64,000 nt of DNA from an uncultured Flavobacteriaceae bacterium (GCA_943788695.1 CALSRG010000002.1:248001-312000); one strand, 5' to 3'. Positions 8,682 through 18,857 are shown, numbered from the stretch's first letter. Made by a program: numbers and translations. The notes: generated from the sequence alone by a model not told the origin.

Positions 8682-9367
8682 TCTCGATTATTTATGAGTG
8701 TTAAAATCTGATCGACCTGATCTTGAATACTAAGCTTTGAATTGTCGATGGCTATCGCATCTTCGGTTTGAATGAGAGGTGAATCGGACCGCGAAGCGTC
8801 CTGTTGATCTCGGGCCATTAAATTTTCTTTGACCGATTGGATTGTAACATCAGCGCCATTGCCGCTCAATTCATTATAGCGACGCATTGCGCGTATATCA
8901 TCACTTGCAGTCAAGAATAATTTAATTTCGGCACTTGGAAAAACCACACTTCCAATATCTCGACCATCCATCACAACACCTTTGCTGCGACCCATTGCTT
9001 GTTGAAGAGATACCATTATACGACGCACCTCTGATATGGCAGCAACAGGACTTACCCATTGCGATACAGTCATTTGTCTAATTGATGCTTCTACATTTTT
9101 ACCGTTTAAAAAAATCTCTCCAAATCCACACTCCGGATTCATCACAAAGTTGAGGTGTATTTTTGGCAAATGATCAATCAATAATCTTGCATTTAAACCT
9201 TTGTCATCAATAATTCCATTGTCAAGCGCGTAAAGTGTAATCGCACGATACATAGCGCCCGAATCTACATACAAATAACCCAATGATTTTGCAAGTGCCT
9301 TAGCAAGGGTGCTTTTACCCGTTGAAGAATAGCCGTCAATGGCTATGGTTATATTTTTCTTAATCAT
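8678..9367 (-). CDS. cmk: Cytidylate kinase
   Basis: Phosphorylates CMP/dCMP with ATP. At 229 residues it has a P-loop at the N-terminus (GYSSTGKSTLAK, residues 12-23), the CMP-binding VDSGAMYRAI, MDGRDIGSVVFP, and the lid region RDQQDASRSDSPL. The start overlaps the porQ stop by 4 nt (ATGA), so the two are translationally linked, a pairing I recall from other Flavobacteria. The 3' end overlaps the convergent gene at 8124-8681 by 4 nt. Confidence 0.97.
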   Translation of the reverse strand: MIKKNITIAIDGYSSTGKSTLAKALAKSLGYLYVDSGAMYRAITLYALDNGIIDDKGLNARLLIDHLPKIHLNFVMNPECGFGEIFLNGKNVEASIRQMTVSQWVSPVAAISEVRRIMVSLQQAMGRSKGVVMDGRDIGSVVFPSAEIKLFLTASDDIRAMRRYNELSGNGADVTIQSVKENLMARDQQDASRSDSPLIQTEDAIAIDNSKLSIQDQVDQILTLINNRD

Positions 9368-10380
9368 AGTTGGATTTGCATTCCAAAAAAACTGGTATTC
9401 GATGCGGCCGTAAACCGAGCATGTGTAAAACTGAAGCGCAAGTTATTGAGTTTCATTCCAAATCCAAACGACAATCCTGAAAAATTCCGCTGCTCAACAA
9501 TTCGTAATTCTTCGGCCCGTCTGAAACTGTAACCAACTCTCAAATTAAATCCACGCTCTGGGAATAATTCAGCCCCAACAATAAGATGTCTTAAAGTATT
9601 ATTTAGAAAGCCCACTCTTTCCTCGGTTTGATTGCCATCGAGATCCGTCTCAACCCGTCCAGGATTTGAAGTTCCCAGAGGCCATTTTTGTAAGTTTTCA
9701 AATGTCATATGCCATCTAATAGGCACGTTTTCGAGTTTCTGAGACAAGCCGAGTGTCACCTCAAAAGGTAATGACTCTTGTTGTCCTGCATAGGATTTTA
9801 ACTGTGTTCCAAAATTCCTCACTGCCAGAGCCATATTGAAATTAATAGCATCATTGATGTAAACCAAGCCAAAGTCGGTAGCTATTCCTATAGAATTGTA
9901 TTGCTCCAATTTTGAAGTGATCATTTTGACAGCGGCGCCTGCATAAAAATCTGTACGTCCCAATTGTCTGGCATAGCCAAACGATAATGCCGCTTCGCTT
10001 GCCGAAAATGGATTCGTTGAGTTGCCATTTTCATCATAGCCATCAAACTTGCCATAATTTACGAATTGAACACCCACATGGAACGTTTGCACGCGTCTAT
10101 CGATAGTGAAGGCATAGGCGGCGGTACCAAAAGAAATATCCCCCAAATAATTAGCAAAATTTAGGGCCAGTTGATGATCCATCTCAGGATTAATTGTTGC
10201 GGGATTATATAAACCTTGACTTACATCATAATCTATGTTGGTGATGGTCTTGCCACCCAGAGCTGCCTGACGTGGGGATGACATCAAATTGAGGAATTGA
10301 TAGGTTGCATCGCCACCAATCTGTCCGAAGACGGAATTACTGCCTAATAGCAAAAAAATAAAAATCCTCCAATTGGACAT
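9364..10380 (-). CDS. porQ: Type IX secretion system protein PorQ
   Basis: Outer-membrane protein of the T9SS needed for secretion and surface attachment of CTD-bearing cargo. About 338 residues with a signal peptide (MSNWRIFIFLLLGSNSVFGQ) and the PorQ-typical start of the mature part, GGDATYQFLNL, SPRQAALGGK and SQGLYNPATI, then a beta-barrel. An in-frame TTG at 10395 would add five residues, but ATG at 10380 places the signal peptide correctly. It overlaps cmk by 4 nt and follows lon by 62 nt. The T9SS-tagged protein at 62.7 kb would be a client of this system. Confidence 0.93.
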   Translation of the reverse strand: MSNWRIFIFLLLGSNSVFGQIGGDATYQFLNLMSSPRQAALGGKTITNIDYDVSQGLYNPATINPEMDHQLALNFANYLGDISFGTAAYAFTIDRRVQTFHVGVQFVNYGKFDGYDENGNSTNPFSASEAALSFGYARQLGRTDFYAGAAVKMITSKLEQYNSIGIATDFGLVYINDAINFNMALAVRNFGTQLKSYAGQQESLPFEVTLGLSQKLENVPIRWHMTFENLQKWPLGTSNPGRVETDLDGNQTEERVGFLNNTLRHLIVGAELFPERGFNLRVGYSFRRAEELRIVEQRNFSGLSFGFGMKLNNLRFSFTHARFTAASNTSFFGMQIQL

Positions 10381-10442
10381 ATGCGAGTTTATCAATACAT
10401 TCTCAAAACGACAAAAGAAATCATTTATTCTAAATGATTCTA

Positions 10443-12893
10443 TTAAAGCTTTTTAGCCCTAACAACCATTTGAGGAGCGATTGCATAATCAATAACATCT
10501 TGCATGCTCTTAACATAGTGAAAGGTCATACCTTTTAAATAGTCTTGATTGATCTTCTCTACATCCAATCTGTTTTCTTCACACAAAATGACTTCTTTAA
10601 TATTTGAACGTTTTGCAGCCAGAATCTTTTCCTTGATTCCGCCAACTGGCAATACCTTGCCACGTAGGGTAATTTCGCCCGACATAGCCAAACTCTTTTT
10701 AACCCTTCGTTGTGTAAATAGCGACACTAGCGAGGTTAGCATGGTAACCCCAGCACTCGGTCCATCTTTTGGTGTCGCACCCTCAGGTACATGAATATGA
10801 ACGTTGTATTTAGAAAAAACTGACGGATCAATATTTAAAAAGTTAGCATTACCCTTTATGTATTCCATAGCTATGGTAGCCGATTCTTTCATCACAGTGC
10901 CTAAATTCCCCGTAATGGTCAATGCACCTTTTCCTTTAGATAAGATCGATTCGATAAAAAGAATATCACCCCCTACCCTTGTCCAAGCCAATCCAGTTAC
11001 AATCCCTGCTACTTCATTAGATTCATATTGATCTCGAAGCATTTTTGGAGGACCTAGAACATCTTTGACATCCTGTGTAGTTACTTTTAAATTATAGGGC
11101 GTTTCCATAACAATGTTCTTGGCTGCATGTCTGACCATTTTTGCCAGTTGCTTATCTAATCCACGAACCCCTGATTCTCGAGTATAGCCTTCAACGATTT
11201 GCTCTAACTGCGGCTTGTTAATTTTTAAATGTTTATTGGTCAAGCCATGTTCTGCGAGTTGTTTCGGTAATAAATGTTTTTTACCAATTTCTACTTTCTC
11301 CTCAATGGTGTAGCCACTAACAGGTATCAGCTCCATGCGATCTAAAAGGGCTGGCTGAATATTATTTAACGAATTTGCCGTCGCTACGAAAAGTACCTTT
11401 GACAAATCATATCCCATTTCTAAGAAATTATCATAAAAAGATGTATTCTGCTCCGGGTCTAAAACCTCGAGCATCGCTGATGATGGATCACCTTGATGAG
11501 ATTGCGTAAGTTTATCAATTTCATCTAAAACAAATACAGGATTAGAAGTTCCCGCTTTTTTAATGTTCTGTATCACACGACCTGGCATAGCGCCAATATA
11601 GGTTTTTCTATGACCCCTGATTTCTGCCTCATCTCTGAGTCCTCCTAAAGACATGCGAACATACTCACGACCTAAGGCCTCGGCTATTGACTTACCCAAT
11701 GAGGTTTTCCCCACTCCAGGAGGGCCATACAAGCATAAAATGGGAGATTTCATGTCATTACGCAATTTCAAAACAGCTAAATATTCAACAATGCGATCTT
11801 TAACATCTTCTAGTCCATAATGATCTCTATCGAGGATTTTTCGGGCTCGAGCTAAATCAAATTTATCTTTGGTGAATTCATTCCAAGGTAAATCAAGAAA
11901 TAAATCCAAATAGTTCCTTTGAACAGAATATTCTGCCACCTGCGGATTCATACGTTGGAGCTTTCCTAGTTCTTTTTCAAAATGCTTGGAAACGGTTTCT
12001 GACCATTTTTTGGTCTTAGCCTTGTTTTGCATTTCGATAACCTCTTCCACATAACTCAAGCCACCCAACTCTTCTTGGATGGTTTTCATTTGTTGATGCA
12101 GAAAGTATTCGCGCTGTTGTTGATTTAAGTCACTTTGAACTTTTAACTGGATATCATTTTTTAGCTCGAGTTTTTGAAATTCAAGATTCATAAATTTGAG
12201 CGTGGCAAGGGCACGCTCTTTGAGATCATGAGTTTCGAGTAAAGTCTGTTTTTCTATTACTGATAAGTTCATGTTTGACGAAACGAAATTGATCAAAAAT
12301 GAACTGCTCTCAATATTTTTAATGGCAAAAGAAGCCTCTGATGGTATATTTGGGCTGTGCTTGATAATCTGCAACGCAATCTCTTTAATTGATTCAACAA
12401 TAGCGCTAAATTCCTTGTCTAGTGGATTCGGTTTTTCGTCTCCAATATCCTGAATTTTAGCTTTCATGTATGGCGATTCTTGAAAAATTGATTCAATTTG
12501 AAACCGCTTTTTACCTTGGATAATCACCGTTGTATTGCCATCGGGCATTTTTAATATTCTTAAAATTTTGGCAACGGTTCCTTGAAAATAAATGTCTTTT
12601 CCACCAGGATCTTCAATCTCAGGATCCTTTTGAGCGACAACACCAATGGTTTTGCTGCCATTATTAGAGTCTTTTAAAAGCTCAATAGCCGAATCTCGAC
12701 CAGCAGTGATTGGAATAACGACTCCTGGAAACAATACCGTGTTGCGGAGCGGCAAGATGGGAAGTGACTCTGGCAGTTGCTCTGCGTTTATCTCTTCTTC
12801 ATCTTCTGATGTCATTAAAGGAATAAGTTCTGCGTTTTCATCAAATTCACCTGCTGACAGGTTGTCTAAACTAAGGAAACTGGATTTGGCCAT
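10443..12893 (-). CDS. lon: ATP-dependent protease Lon
   Basis: Cytoplasmic AAA+ serine protease that degrades misfolded and regulatory proteins. The 816 residues show the LON substrate-binding domain (about 45-240, starting [14 protein letters not shown]), a coiled middle part, the AAA+ module with Walker [14 protein letters not shown] and Walker [10 protein letters not shown], the sensor region, and the protease domain with catalytic serine in GPSAGVTM (about 713) and lysine in GGIKEK. The start MAKSSFL follows an AT-rich spacer without a clear -7 match. An acidic stretch ([10 protein letters not shown]) precedes the LON domain. Confidence 0.98.
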   Translation of the reverse strand: MAKSSFLSLDNLSAGEFDENAELIPLMTSEDEEEINAEQLPESLPILPLRNTVLFPGVVIPITAGRDSAIELLKDSNNGSKTIGVVAQKDPEIEDPGGKDIYFQGTVAKILRILKMPDGNTTVIIQGKKRFQIESIFQESPYMKAKIQDIGDEKPNPLDKEFSAIVESIKEIALQIIKHSPNIPSEASFAIKNIESSSFLINFVSSNMNLSVIEKQTLLETHDLKERALATLKFMNLEFQKLELKNDIQLKVQSDLNQQQREYFLHQQMKTIQEELGGLSYVEEVIEMQNKAKTKKWSETVSKHFEKELGKLQRMNPQVAEYSVQRNYLDLFLDLPWNEFTKDKFDLARARKILDRDHYGLEDVKDRIVEYLAVLKLRNDMKSPILCLYGPPGVGKTSLGKSIAEALGREYVRMSLGGLRDEAEIRGHRKTYIGAMPGRVIQNIKKAGTSNPVFVLDEIDKLTQSHQGDPSSAMLEVLDPEQNTSFYDNFLEMGYDLSKVLFVATANSLNNIQPALLDRMELIPVSGYTIEEKVEIGKKHLLPKQLAEHGLTNKHLKINKPQLEQIVEGYTRESGVRGLDKQLAKMVRHAAKNIVMETPYNLKVTTQDVKDVLGPPKMLRDQYESNEVAGIVTGLAWTRVGGDILFIESILSKGKGALTITGNLGTVMKESATIAMEYIKGNANFLNIDPSVFSKYNVHIHVPEGATPKDGPSAGVTMLTSLVSLFTQRRVKKSLAMSGEITLRGKVLPVGGIKEKILAAKRSNIKEVILCEENRLDVEKINQDYLKGMTFHYVKSMQDVIDYAIAPQMVVRAKKL

Positions 12894-13041
12894 ATTTTTT
12901 TAACGGACATTTTGTCATATTTAACACAAAAGTCCTATGAATTTAAAATTAAACATAAGTTTAAAAAACTGAAAATTAATGTTTTACATACAAAACAGTT
13001 CTTTTTACATTTTTAAAAGACCAATTGCTGTGCCAATTAAT

Positions 13042-14382
13042 TTATGAAGGTATCGAATTGGGTGGGCTCTTAAATTTCACCCTACTCAATAAAACCAGTC
13101 CGATAACAAAAAATGAAATGAAAAACAATATGGTTCCTCGCATGCTTCCCGTGACATCAGAGACGTAACCATAAAGAAACATACCTATAACGATACCTAT
13201 TTTTTCTGCCACATCATAAAAGCTAAAATACGATGCAGAATCCTCGGTATTGGCTGGTAACATTTTACTATACGTGGAGCGTGACAAAGACTGAATTCCA
13301 CCCATAACAAGTCCCACACATGCTGCCGTTATATAGAACTGCATTGGTGTTTGAACAAAATAGGCGTAAGCACAAATCAGCGTCCATAAGGCAACAATAG
13401 TCATTAGGACAGGAATATTTCCAAAACGCTTGGACAGACTTGCTGTTAGCAAGGCGCCAGCAAGCGCCACCAACTGAATTAATAAAATACTAACAATTAA
13501 ACCTGTGGTCGGGTTTTGTGATCCCCAATTCAATTCCTCTACAGCAAAATAAGTCGCTGCTATCATAATGGTTTGCACAGCCATACTGTAAACAAAGAAG
13601 GCCCTTAGAAAGCGTTTTAGAGTCAAATCATCACCCAATGCCAACCAAATTTTATGGAGTTCATTAAATCCGTTCAAAACAACGGCCTTGGTGACCTTTT
13701 TTGAATGATGTGTTCCTTTTGGCAAATGTTTAAAGGTGTATTGAGAAAATGTCATCCACCACAGGCCTACAAGTACAAAGGAAATACGTGTTGGGAGTGC
13801 TTCACTTTCAAAACCAAAAACTTCAAATTTCATAATCATAATCAAATTCAAAATTAGAAGCAAGACGCTACCTATATAACCCAAACTAAACCCTTTAGCA
13901 CTAATTTGATCTTGTTGTTCAGGAAACGCTATATCAGGCAGGTATGAGTTGTAGAACACCAAGCTTCCCCAAAAACCAATAAGACCGAACATATAACACA
14001 AAATGCCAAAAAATAGATGATCCAAGGAGAACCAATACAATCCGATGCAAGAAAATGAGCCTAAATAACAAAAAAACTTGAGAAATGAGGCTTTGTTCCC
14101 CACATAATCAGATATGCCCGAAAGGATTGGGGACATGATAGAAATCAGAAGAAAACTAAAAGCAGTGACATACCCAATGAGCGCATCATTGTTCATAGTA
14201 TAGCCTAAAAAGTAGACTGTGTCATTTAGTTTGTTTCCCTCGTCATCTTTGATTACCGTCAAGGCGCCATAAAATAATGGAAAAACGGCAGAAGTTACCA
14301 CCAAAGAATAAACGGAATTGGCCCAGTCGTAAAATGCCCATGCATTCAATAATTTTTTACTTCCCTTTTTTAAATTAGCCAT
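13042..14382 (-). CDS. MFS transporter, UMF1/Atg22-like family
   Basis: A 446-residue inner-membrane carrier with about twelve hydrophobic segments. The N-terminal AWAFYDWANSVYSLVV is the signature of the UMF1 (Atg22-like) family, and the C-terminal half has GGIQSLSRSTYSKMLP and a final TM pair. Substrate is unknown; yeast Atg22 exports vacuolar amino acids, but this cannot be transferred. It sits alone on the minus strand between lon and the M48 protease, with gaps of about 90-150 nt. Confidence 0.92.
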   Translation of the reverse strand: MANLKKGSKKLLNAWAFYDWANSVYSLVVTSAVFPLFYGALTVIKDDEGNKLNDTVYFLGYTMNNDALIGYVTAFSFLLISIMSPILSGISDYVGNKASFLKFFCYLGSFSCIGLYWFSLDHLFFGILCYMFGLIGFWGSLVFYNSYLPDIAFPEQQDQISAKGFSLGYIGSVLLLILNLIMIMKFEVFGFESEALPTRISFVLVGLWWMTFSQYTFKHLPKGTHHSKKVTKAVVLNGFNELHKIWLALGDDLTLKRFLRAFFVYSMAVQTIMIAATYFAVEELNWGSQNPTTGLIVSILLIQLVALAGALLTASLSKRFGNIPVLMTIVALWTLICAYAYFVQTPMQFYITAACVGLVMGGIQSLSRSTYSKMLPANTEDSASYFSFYDVAEKIGIVIGMFLYGYVSDVTGSMRGTILFFISFFVIGLVLLSRVKFKSPPNSIPS

Positions 14383-14468
14383 TGATAATCAATTTGAAAG
14401 CAGGTGAAGACATTTGAGCATATTGGACAGTTTGCTCAAATGTAACCAAAAAATAACGGTAAAAATGC

Positions 14469-15296
14469 TTATATTGGTCTAAAGCTCGTAATACCAAATT
14501 TGGCTGCCTCATTTTTAGCAGCCTGAATTTGAGCCTTAAGGTCAGCAATTCGTGTATCGTTGGAAGGGTGCGTACTCAAAAATTCAGGGGGAGCAGCTCC
14601 TTTTGAATTGCTTTTCATGCGAACCCACAATTCAGGAGCCTCCTCTGGGTTATAACCAGCAATGGCCATAAGGTACAAGCCGATTTTGTCTGCCTCACTT
14701 TCGTGCTTTCGACTGTAGGGTAAAATCCCTAAAACCGTACTGCCAATGCCATAGGCCATCATAAACTTTTCCCGATCCTCCTTCTCTTTGTTTGCCGTAG
14801 CCGCGTTTACACCAATGGCACCTAATTGTTGAATGGCACCTAAGCTCATCCTTTGTTGACCATGATTTGCTAGTGCATGCGCCACTTCATGACCCATAAC
14901 TGCAGCAATCCCCGTTTCGGTTTTAGCCACTGGAAGAATGCCAGTGTAAAATACGATCTTACCTCCGGGCATGCACCAAGCATTGATAAGAGAATCTTTA
15001 ACCAATTTGTAATCCCATCGATAATCGTTTAAATAACCAACCGCACCATTGGCATCCAAATAACGCTCAGCTGCCACAGCAATGCGACGCCCTACTCTTG
15101 AAATCATATCAGCTTCAGCTCCAGAATTTATAACTTCATTTTCGTTCAAGAATTGGGCATATTGTTGGAATGCCATTGGGAACAATTGTGAATTTGGAGT
15201 CAGAGCGATAGTCTTCTTTTGAGTGAACGGGTTGGTTGCACACGACACAAATAAGAACATAATAAAGGAAGAAGAAACAAAAGTTTTATAAGTCAT
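14469..15296 (-). CDS. M48-family zinc metalloprotease, lipoprotein
   Basis: 275 residues. The signal peptide ends in a lipobox (LFVSC, Cys19), so the protein is probably anchored in a membrane and faces the periplasm. The HEXXH zinc motif is GHEVAHALANHG (His136, Glu137, His140) and the third ligand lies in HESEADKIGLYLM (about 203-215). This is the single-domain LoiP/YcaL type of M48 peptidase, associated with envelope protein quality control. There is no TPR extension as in BepA. Confidence 0.93.
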   Translation of the reverse strand: MTYKTFVSSSFIMFLFVSCATNPFTQKKTIALTPNSQLFPMAFQQYAQFLNENEVINSGAEADMISRVGRRIAVAAERYLDANGAVGYLNDYRWDYKLVKDSLINAWCMPGGKIVFYTGILPVAKTETGIAAVMGHEVAHALANHGQQRMSLGAIQQLGAIGVNAATANKEKEDREKFMMAYGIGSTVLGILPYSRKHESEADKIGLYLMAIAGYNPEEAPELWVRMKSNSKGAAPPEFLSTHPSNDTRIADLKAQIQAAKNEAAKFGITSFRPI

Positions 15297-15417
15297 AACA
15301 TGATAGGTTTAATTTACTAAAGATACGAAATTTCTTAAAAACATTTGATTTTAACAAAAGTCTAATGATTCTTAAACACAGTTTTTGTAACATCGTAATA
15401 ACTCCTATTTTTACAAC

Positions 15418-15891
15418 ATGAAAAACGGATTATTAATGCTGGCAGTTATCATCCAATTTAGCTGTCAATCTCAATCAAAGAGCACAGAAAAAGAAACTTT
15501 TAAAGTTCAAAAGACTGAAGCAGAATGGAAAGCTGAATTGACTGAAATGGAATATTACGTGCTCCGTAAAGCCGGCACAGAAAGAGCCTTTAGTAGTGTA
15601 TTCAATGACAATCATGATACAGGGACTTATTTCTGTGCGGCATGTGATACCCCTCTTTTTAAAAGTAAGGACAAGTATGATTCTGGATCTGGATGGCCAA
15701 GTTTTGATCGCGAAATTAAAGGAAACGTAGCTTTTTCAGTAGACTACGACTTAGGCTACGCAAGAGCTGAAGAACACTGCGCCAATTGCGGCGGGCACTT
15801 AGGTCATGTGTTTAATGATGGACCTCGTAATACAACTGGTAAAAGACACTGCATTAACGGTGTAGCTTTATCATTCAAATCAGATAATTAG
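15418..15891 (+). CDS. msrB: Methionine-(R)-sulfoxide reductase MsrB, lipoprotein form
   Basis: Reduces methionine-R-sulfoxide in proteins. 157 residues; the N-terminus is a lipoprotein signal (lipobox IQFSC, Cys16), which places the enzyme outside the cytoplasm. The MsrB domain (about 35-155) has the two structural zinc pairs CAAC and CANC, the substrate loop GSGWPSFD, GGHLGHVFNDGP, and the catalytic Cys in GKRHCING. It overlaps the second msrB by 1 nt. TTTG, 18 nt, TATTTTTA lies upstream, with the -7-like box ending 4 nt before the ATG. Confidence 0.95.
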   Translation: MKNGLLMLAVIIQFSCQSQSKSTEKETFKVQKTEAEWKAELTEMEYYVLRKAGTERAFSSVFNDNHDTGTYFCAACDTPLFKSKDKYDSGSGWPSFDREIKGNVAFSVDYDLGYARAEEHCANCGGHLGHVFNDGPRNTTGKRHCINGVALSFKSDN

Positions 15892-16286
15892 TGGCGGCAT
15901 ATTTTATACAAAAATCAGATGATCAATGGCAAGAGGAATTGACCCCAGAACAGTATTACATTCTCCGTGGTAAAGGCACCGAAAGACCCCATTCAGGAGC
16001 ATACAATTTGCATTTTAAAGATGGTACTTATGTTTGTGCTGGTTGCGAAACAGCTTTATTTGATAGTGAATCGAAATTTGATGCCCATTGCGGATGGCCC
16101 AGTTTTGACGCATCTATCGAAGGTAAAATTGGGTACAAAAAAGATAATTCTCACGGTATGATTAGAACAGAAATTGTTTGTGCTAATTGTGGCGGACACC
16201 TTGGTCATGTGTTTGAAGACGGTCCAACATCAACTGGTATACGTTATTGCGTCAATTCTATTAGTCTAGACTTCAAATCAAAATAA
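15891..16286 (+). CDS. msrB: Methionine-(R)-sulfoxide reductase MsrB, cytoplasmic form
   Basis: 131-residue second copy of the MsrB domain without any signal sequence. Zinc pairs CAGC and CANC, the HCGWPSFD loop, GGHLGHVFEDGP, and the catalytic Cys in IRYCVNS are all intact. The start is GTG at 15891, sharing its G with the TAG stop of the preceding copy, so translation is likely coupled. It differs substantially from the upstream copy, which points to an old duplication with one copy exported and one kept in the cytoplasm. Confidence 0.93.
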   Translation: MAAYFIQKSDDQWQEELTPEQYYILRGKGTERPHSGAYNLHFKDGTYVCAGCETALFDSESKFDAHCGWPSFDASIEGKIGYKKDNSHGMIRTEIVCANCGGHLGHVFEDGPTSTGIRYCVNSISLDFKSK

Positions 16287-16344
16287 CCATAACATCGCAC
16301 ATTTTAGCTGTGAAATTTCGATATAATTTCACACCCCATATATG

Positions 16345-16374
16345 TTTCCATTTCGGTTTCATTTTGTAATTTCG
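16345..16374 (+). promoter_or_regulatory. Candidate promoter of lpdA
   Basis: TTTC at 16345-16348, an 18-nt spacer and TAATTTCG at 16367-16374. This differs from the TAnnTTTG consensus by one base, and the same -7 octamer recurs before uvrA. The predicted leader to the ATG at 16395 is short. Confidence 0.5.
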
Positions 16375-16394
16375 TGGCTCAAAATGTTAACAAC

Positions 16395-17771
16395 ATGAGT
16401 TCATACGACATTATAGTTCTAGGAAGTGGTCCAGGAGGATATGTAACAGCCATTAGAGCATCTCAACTTGGTTTAAAAACAGCAATAGTAGAAAAAGAAA
16501 GCTTAGGCGGTGTGTGTCTCAATTGGGGATGCATTCCAACAAAAGCCCTAATTAAATCGGCGCAAGTTTTTGAATATCTCAATCATGCATCTGATTATGG
16601 TTTGAGCGTAACGGGTGCTGATAAAGACTTTGTAGCCGTTGTAAAACGAAGTCGCGATGTTGCTGCAGGGATGAGCAAAGGCGTTCAATTTTTGATGAAA
16701 AAGAATAAAATTGATGTGATCGAAGGGTTTGGAAAAATCAAGCTCAATAAACAAGTTGAAGTTGATGGTAAAGTTTACAGTGCTAAACATATTATTATCG
16801 CCACAGGAGCCAAATCTAGAGAACTACCAAGTTTGCCCCAAGACGGGAAAAAAATTATTGGATATCGACAAGCAATGACACTCGATAAACAACCAAAATC
16901 TATGCTTGTAGTAGGCTCAGGTGCCATTGGAATTGAATTTGCTTATTTCTACAATGCCATGGGGACTAAAGTTACTGTGGTGGAATACATGCCTAGGATT
17001 GTTCCTATTGAAGACGAAGATGTTTCAAAGCAACTAGAGAAAACTTTTAAGAAAAACGGGGTTAATATAATGACCTCAGCGGAAGTTACCTCTGTTAACA
17101 CCTCTGGAAAAGGGGTGAAAGCGACGGTTAAAACAAAAAACGGAGAAGAGATTTTAGAAGCTGATATTCTTTTATCCGCGGTCGGTATCAAAACAAATAT
17201 AGAAAATATAGGTTTAGAAGATGTTGGTATTGCTGTTGACCGAGATAAAATCTTAGTAAATGAATTTTACCAAACCAATATGCCAGGATATTATGCCATA
17301 GGCGATGTTACCAAAGGCCCTGCCCTAGCTCACGTGGCATCAGCAGAAGGTATTTTGTGTGTAGAAAAAATCGCAGGACATAATGTGGAACCAATCGATT
17401 ATGGTAACATTCCAGGCTGCACATATTGCTCGCCAGAAATAGCGAGTGTAGGGCTAACAGAAGCTCAGGCAAAAGAGCAGGGTTACGACATTAAAGTAGG
17501 TAAATTTCCTTTTTCAGCCTCTGGAAAAGCCAGTGCATCTGGTACTAAAGATGGCTTTGTTAAAGTTATTTTTGATGCAAAATATGGCGAATGGCTTGGT
17601 TGTCATATGATTGGTGCTGGAGTTACTGATATGATTGCTGAAGCTGTTTTGGGACGTAAACTTGAAACCACTGGACATGAGGTTCTTAAAACAATACATC
17701 CCCATCCAACAATGAGTGAGGCTGTGATGGAAGCCGTAGCCGACGCATACGGCGAAGTTATTCACTTATAA
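16395..17771 (+). CDS. lpdA: Dihydrolipoyl dehydrogenase (E3)
   Basis: FAD enzyme that reoxidises dihydrolipoamide of the 2-oxoacid dehydrogenase complexes and the glycine cleavage system with NAD+. About 458 residues from the ATG at 16395; an in-frame GTG at 16374 lies inside the predicted -7 box and is rejected. Visible are the FAD GSGPGGY motif, the redox disulfide CLNWGC, the NAD-binding GSGAIGIEF, the FAD-contacting AIGDV, and the C-terminal His-Pro pair TIHPHPTMSEA. No E1/E2 genes are adjacent. The 3' end overlaps aroQ by 14 nt, tail to tail. Confidence 0.97.
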   Translation: MSSYDIIVLGSGPGGYVTAIRASQLGLKTAIVEKESLGGVCLNWGCIPTKALIKSAQVFEYLNHASDYGLSVTGADKDFVAVVKRSRDVAAGMSKGVQFLMKKNKIDVIEGFGKIKLNKQVEVDGKVYSAKHIIIATGAKSRELPSLPQDGKKIIGYRQAMTLDKQPKSMLVVGSGAIGIEFAYFYNAMGTKVTVVEYMPRIVPIEDEDVSKQLEKTFKKNGVNIMTSAEVTSVNTSGKGVKATVKTKNGEEILEADILLSAVGIKTNIENIGLEDVGIAVDRDKILVNEFYQTNMPGYYAIGDVTKGPALAHVASAEGILCVEKIAGHNVEPIDYGNIPGCTYCSPEIASVGLTEAQAKEQGYDIKVGKFPFSASGKASASGTKDGFVKVIFDAKYGEWLGCHMIGAGVTDMIAEAVLGRKLETTGHEVLKTIHPHPTMSEAVMEAVADAYGEVIHL

Positions 17772-18180
17772 GGCTTCTTACGGCAAGAGCATAGCTTTGT
17801 AACCCAAATCCTGCAATAACACCCTTAGCGTTAGGCGCTATGAAGGAGTGGTGGCGATAATCTTCACGAGACAAAGTGTTTGACATGTGAACTTCCACTA
17901 CTGGCGAAGAAATCGCTTTTACAGCATCACCAATACCTACTGAAGTATGCGTATAAGCCGCCGCGTTTAAAATAATACCGTCATATTGAAAACCAACCTC
18001 ATGAAGTTTGTCGATAATTTCACCTTCAATATTAGATTGAAAATATGATAAATCAATCTCCGAAAAGACTTTCTTTAGATCAATAAAAAAGTCGTCAAAA
18101 GAACGCTCACCGTAAATTTCCGGTTCTCGTTTACCCAAGAGATTGAGATTTGGACCATTAATTATGATTATTCTTTTCAT
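17758..18180 (-). CDS. aroQ: 3-dehydroquinate dehydratase, type II
   Basis: Catalyses trans-dehydration of 3-dehydroquinate to 3-dehydroshikimate in the shikimate pathway. 140 residues from ATG 18180 (MKRIIIINGPNLNLLG), the normal size for type II dehydroquinases; an upstream in-frame extension to 18234 has no family counterpart. Motifs: PNLNLLGKREPEIYG with the catalytic Tyr, the FQSNIEGEIID segment, ILNAAAYTHTS and EVHMSN. TAGTTTTG on the minus strand (18186-18193) lies 5 nt upstream as a -7 candidate. It overlaps the convergent lpdA. Confidence 0.96.
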   Translation of the reverse strand: MKRIIIINGPNLNLLGKREPEIYGERSFDDFFIDLKKVFSEIDLSYFQSNIEGEIIDKLHEVGFQYDGIILNAAAYTHTSVGIGDAVKAISSPVVEVHMSNTLSREDYRHHSFIAPNAKGVIAGFGLQSYALAVRSLISE

Positions 18181-18221
18181 CACACCAAAACTATTAAAAA
18201 AACCATAAATAATGCTCTGAA

Positions 18222-18254
18222 TTTGAAATATCACAATCCCAGTGTTTAAATTTG
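18222..18254 (+). promoter_or_regulatory. Candidate promoter of the glutathione peroxidase gene
   Basis: TTTG (18222-18225), a 21-nt spacer and TAAATTTG (18247-18254), an exact -7 match, 10 nt before the ATG at 18265. Confidence 0.55.
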
Positions 18255-18264
18255 AAAAAAAATA

Positions 18265-18807
18265 ATGAAACTACTTACCTCGATTTTATTTTCAATTCTA
18301 ACTCATCTAAATACACCACCAATGGACACAGCTTCAATACACCAATTTACAGTAACAGATATCGACGGTAAAGACTTTGACTTGGCCTCACTAAAAGGAA
18401 AAAAAGTGATGATTGTTAATGTTGCCAGCAAGTGTGGCCTAACCCCTCAATATGAAAAACTTGAGGCCCTTTATAAAGAATTTGGATCTCAGAATTTTGT
18501 AATCATTGGATTTCCTGCTAACAATTTCCTCTGGCAAGAACCTGGAACTAATGCAGAAATAAAAACATTTTGCTCTTCGAAATATGACGTCACTTTTCCA
18601 ATGATGTCAAAAATATCAGTAAAAGGAAGTGATAAACATCCATTGTATAAATTTTTAACGAGGAAATCAGCAAATGGCAGGTCCGACTCGGGAGTGACAT
18701 GGAATTTTCAGAAATTTTTAATTAACGAAGACGGACATTTGGCTAAGGTCATTTCACCAAGAACACAGCCCGATGATCCAGAGGTAATTGATTGGCTAAA
18801 AAATTAG
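18265..18807 (+). CDS. Glutathione peroxidase family protein (Cys type)
   Basis: Thiol peroxidase of the GPx fold, 180 residues. The peroxidatic residue is Cys57 in NVASKCGLTPQY, in place of selenocysteine. The Gln/Trp partners lie in FLWQEPG and TWNFQKFL. The usual FPCNQFGGQEPG is changed to FPANNFLWQEPG, so the resolving-Cys position carries Ala. The first 20 residues are hydrophobic and could be a signal peptide, so export is possible; a start at the internal Met20 cannot be excluded. A strong terminator follows directly. Confidence 0.93.
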   Translation: MKLLTSILFSILTHLNTPPMDTASIHQFTVTDIDGKDFDLASLKGKKVMIVNVASKCGLTPQYEKLEALYKEFGSQNFVIIGFPANNFLWQEPGTNAEIKTFCSSKYDVTFPMMSKISVKGSDKHPLYKFLTRKSANGRSDSGVTWNFQKFLINEDGHLAKVISPRTQPDDPEVIDWLKN

Positions 18808-18814
18808 ACAAAAA

Positions 18815-18841
18815 AAAAACCCCGCATCAGCGGGGTTTTTA
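18815..18841. terminator. Bidirectional intrinsic terminator
   Basis: The GC-rich hairpin ccccgc/gcgggg with an atca loop is flanked by an A-run on the left and a T-run on the right. It lies between the convergent glutathione peroxidase and outer-membrane protein genes and probably serves both. Confidence 0.9.
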
Positions 18842-18857
18842 AAGTATTAAGGTCTTC

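Noticed and set aside
10549..12903. Several plus-strand open frames of 60-85 codons
   Set aside because: Antisense shadows of lon; no signals or family patterns.
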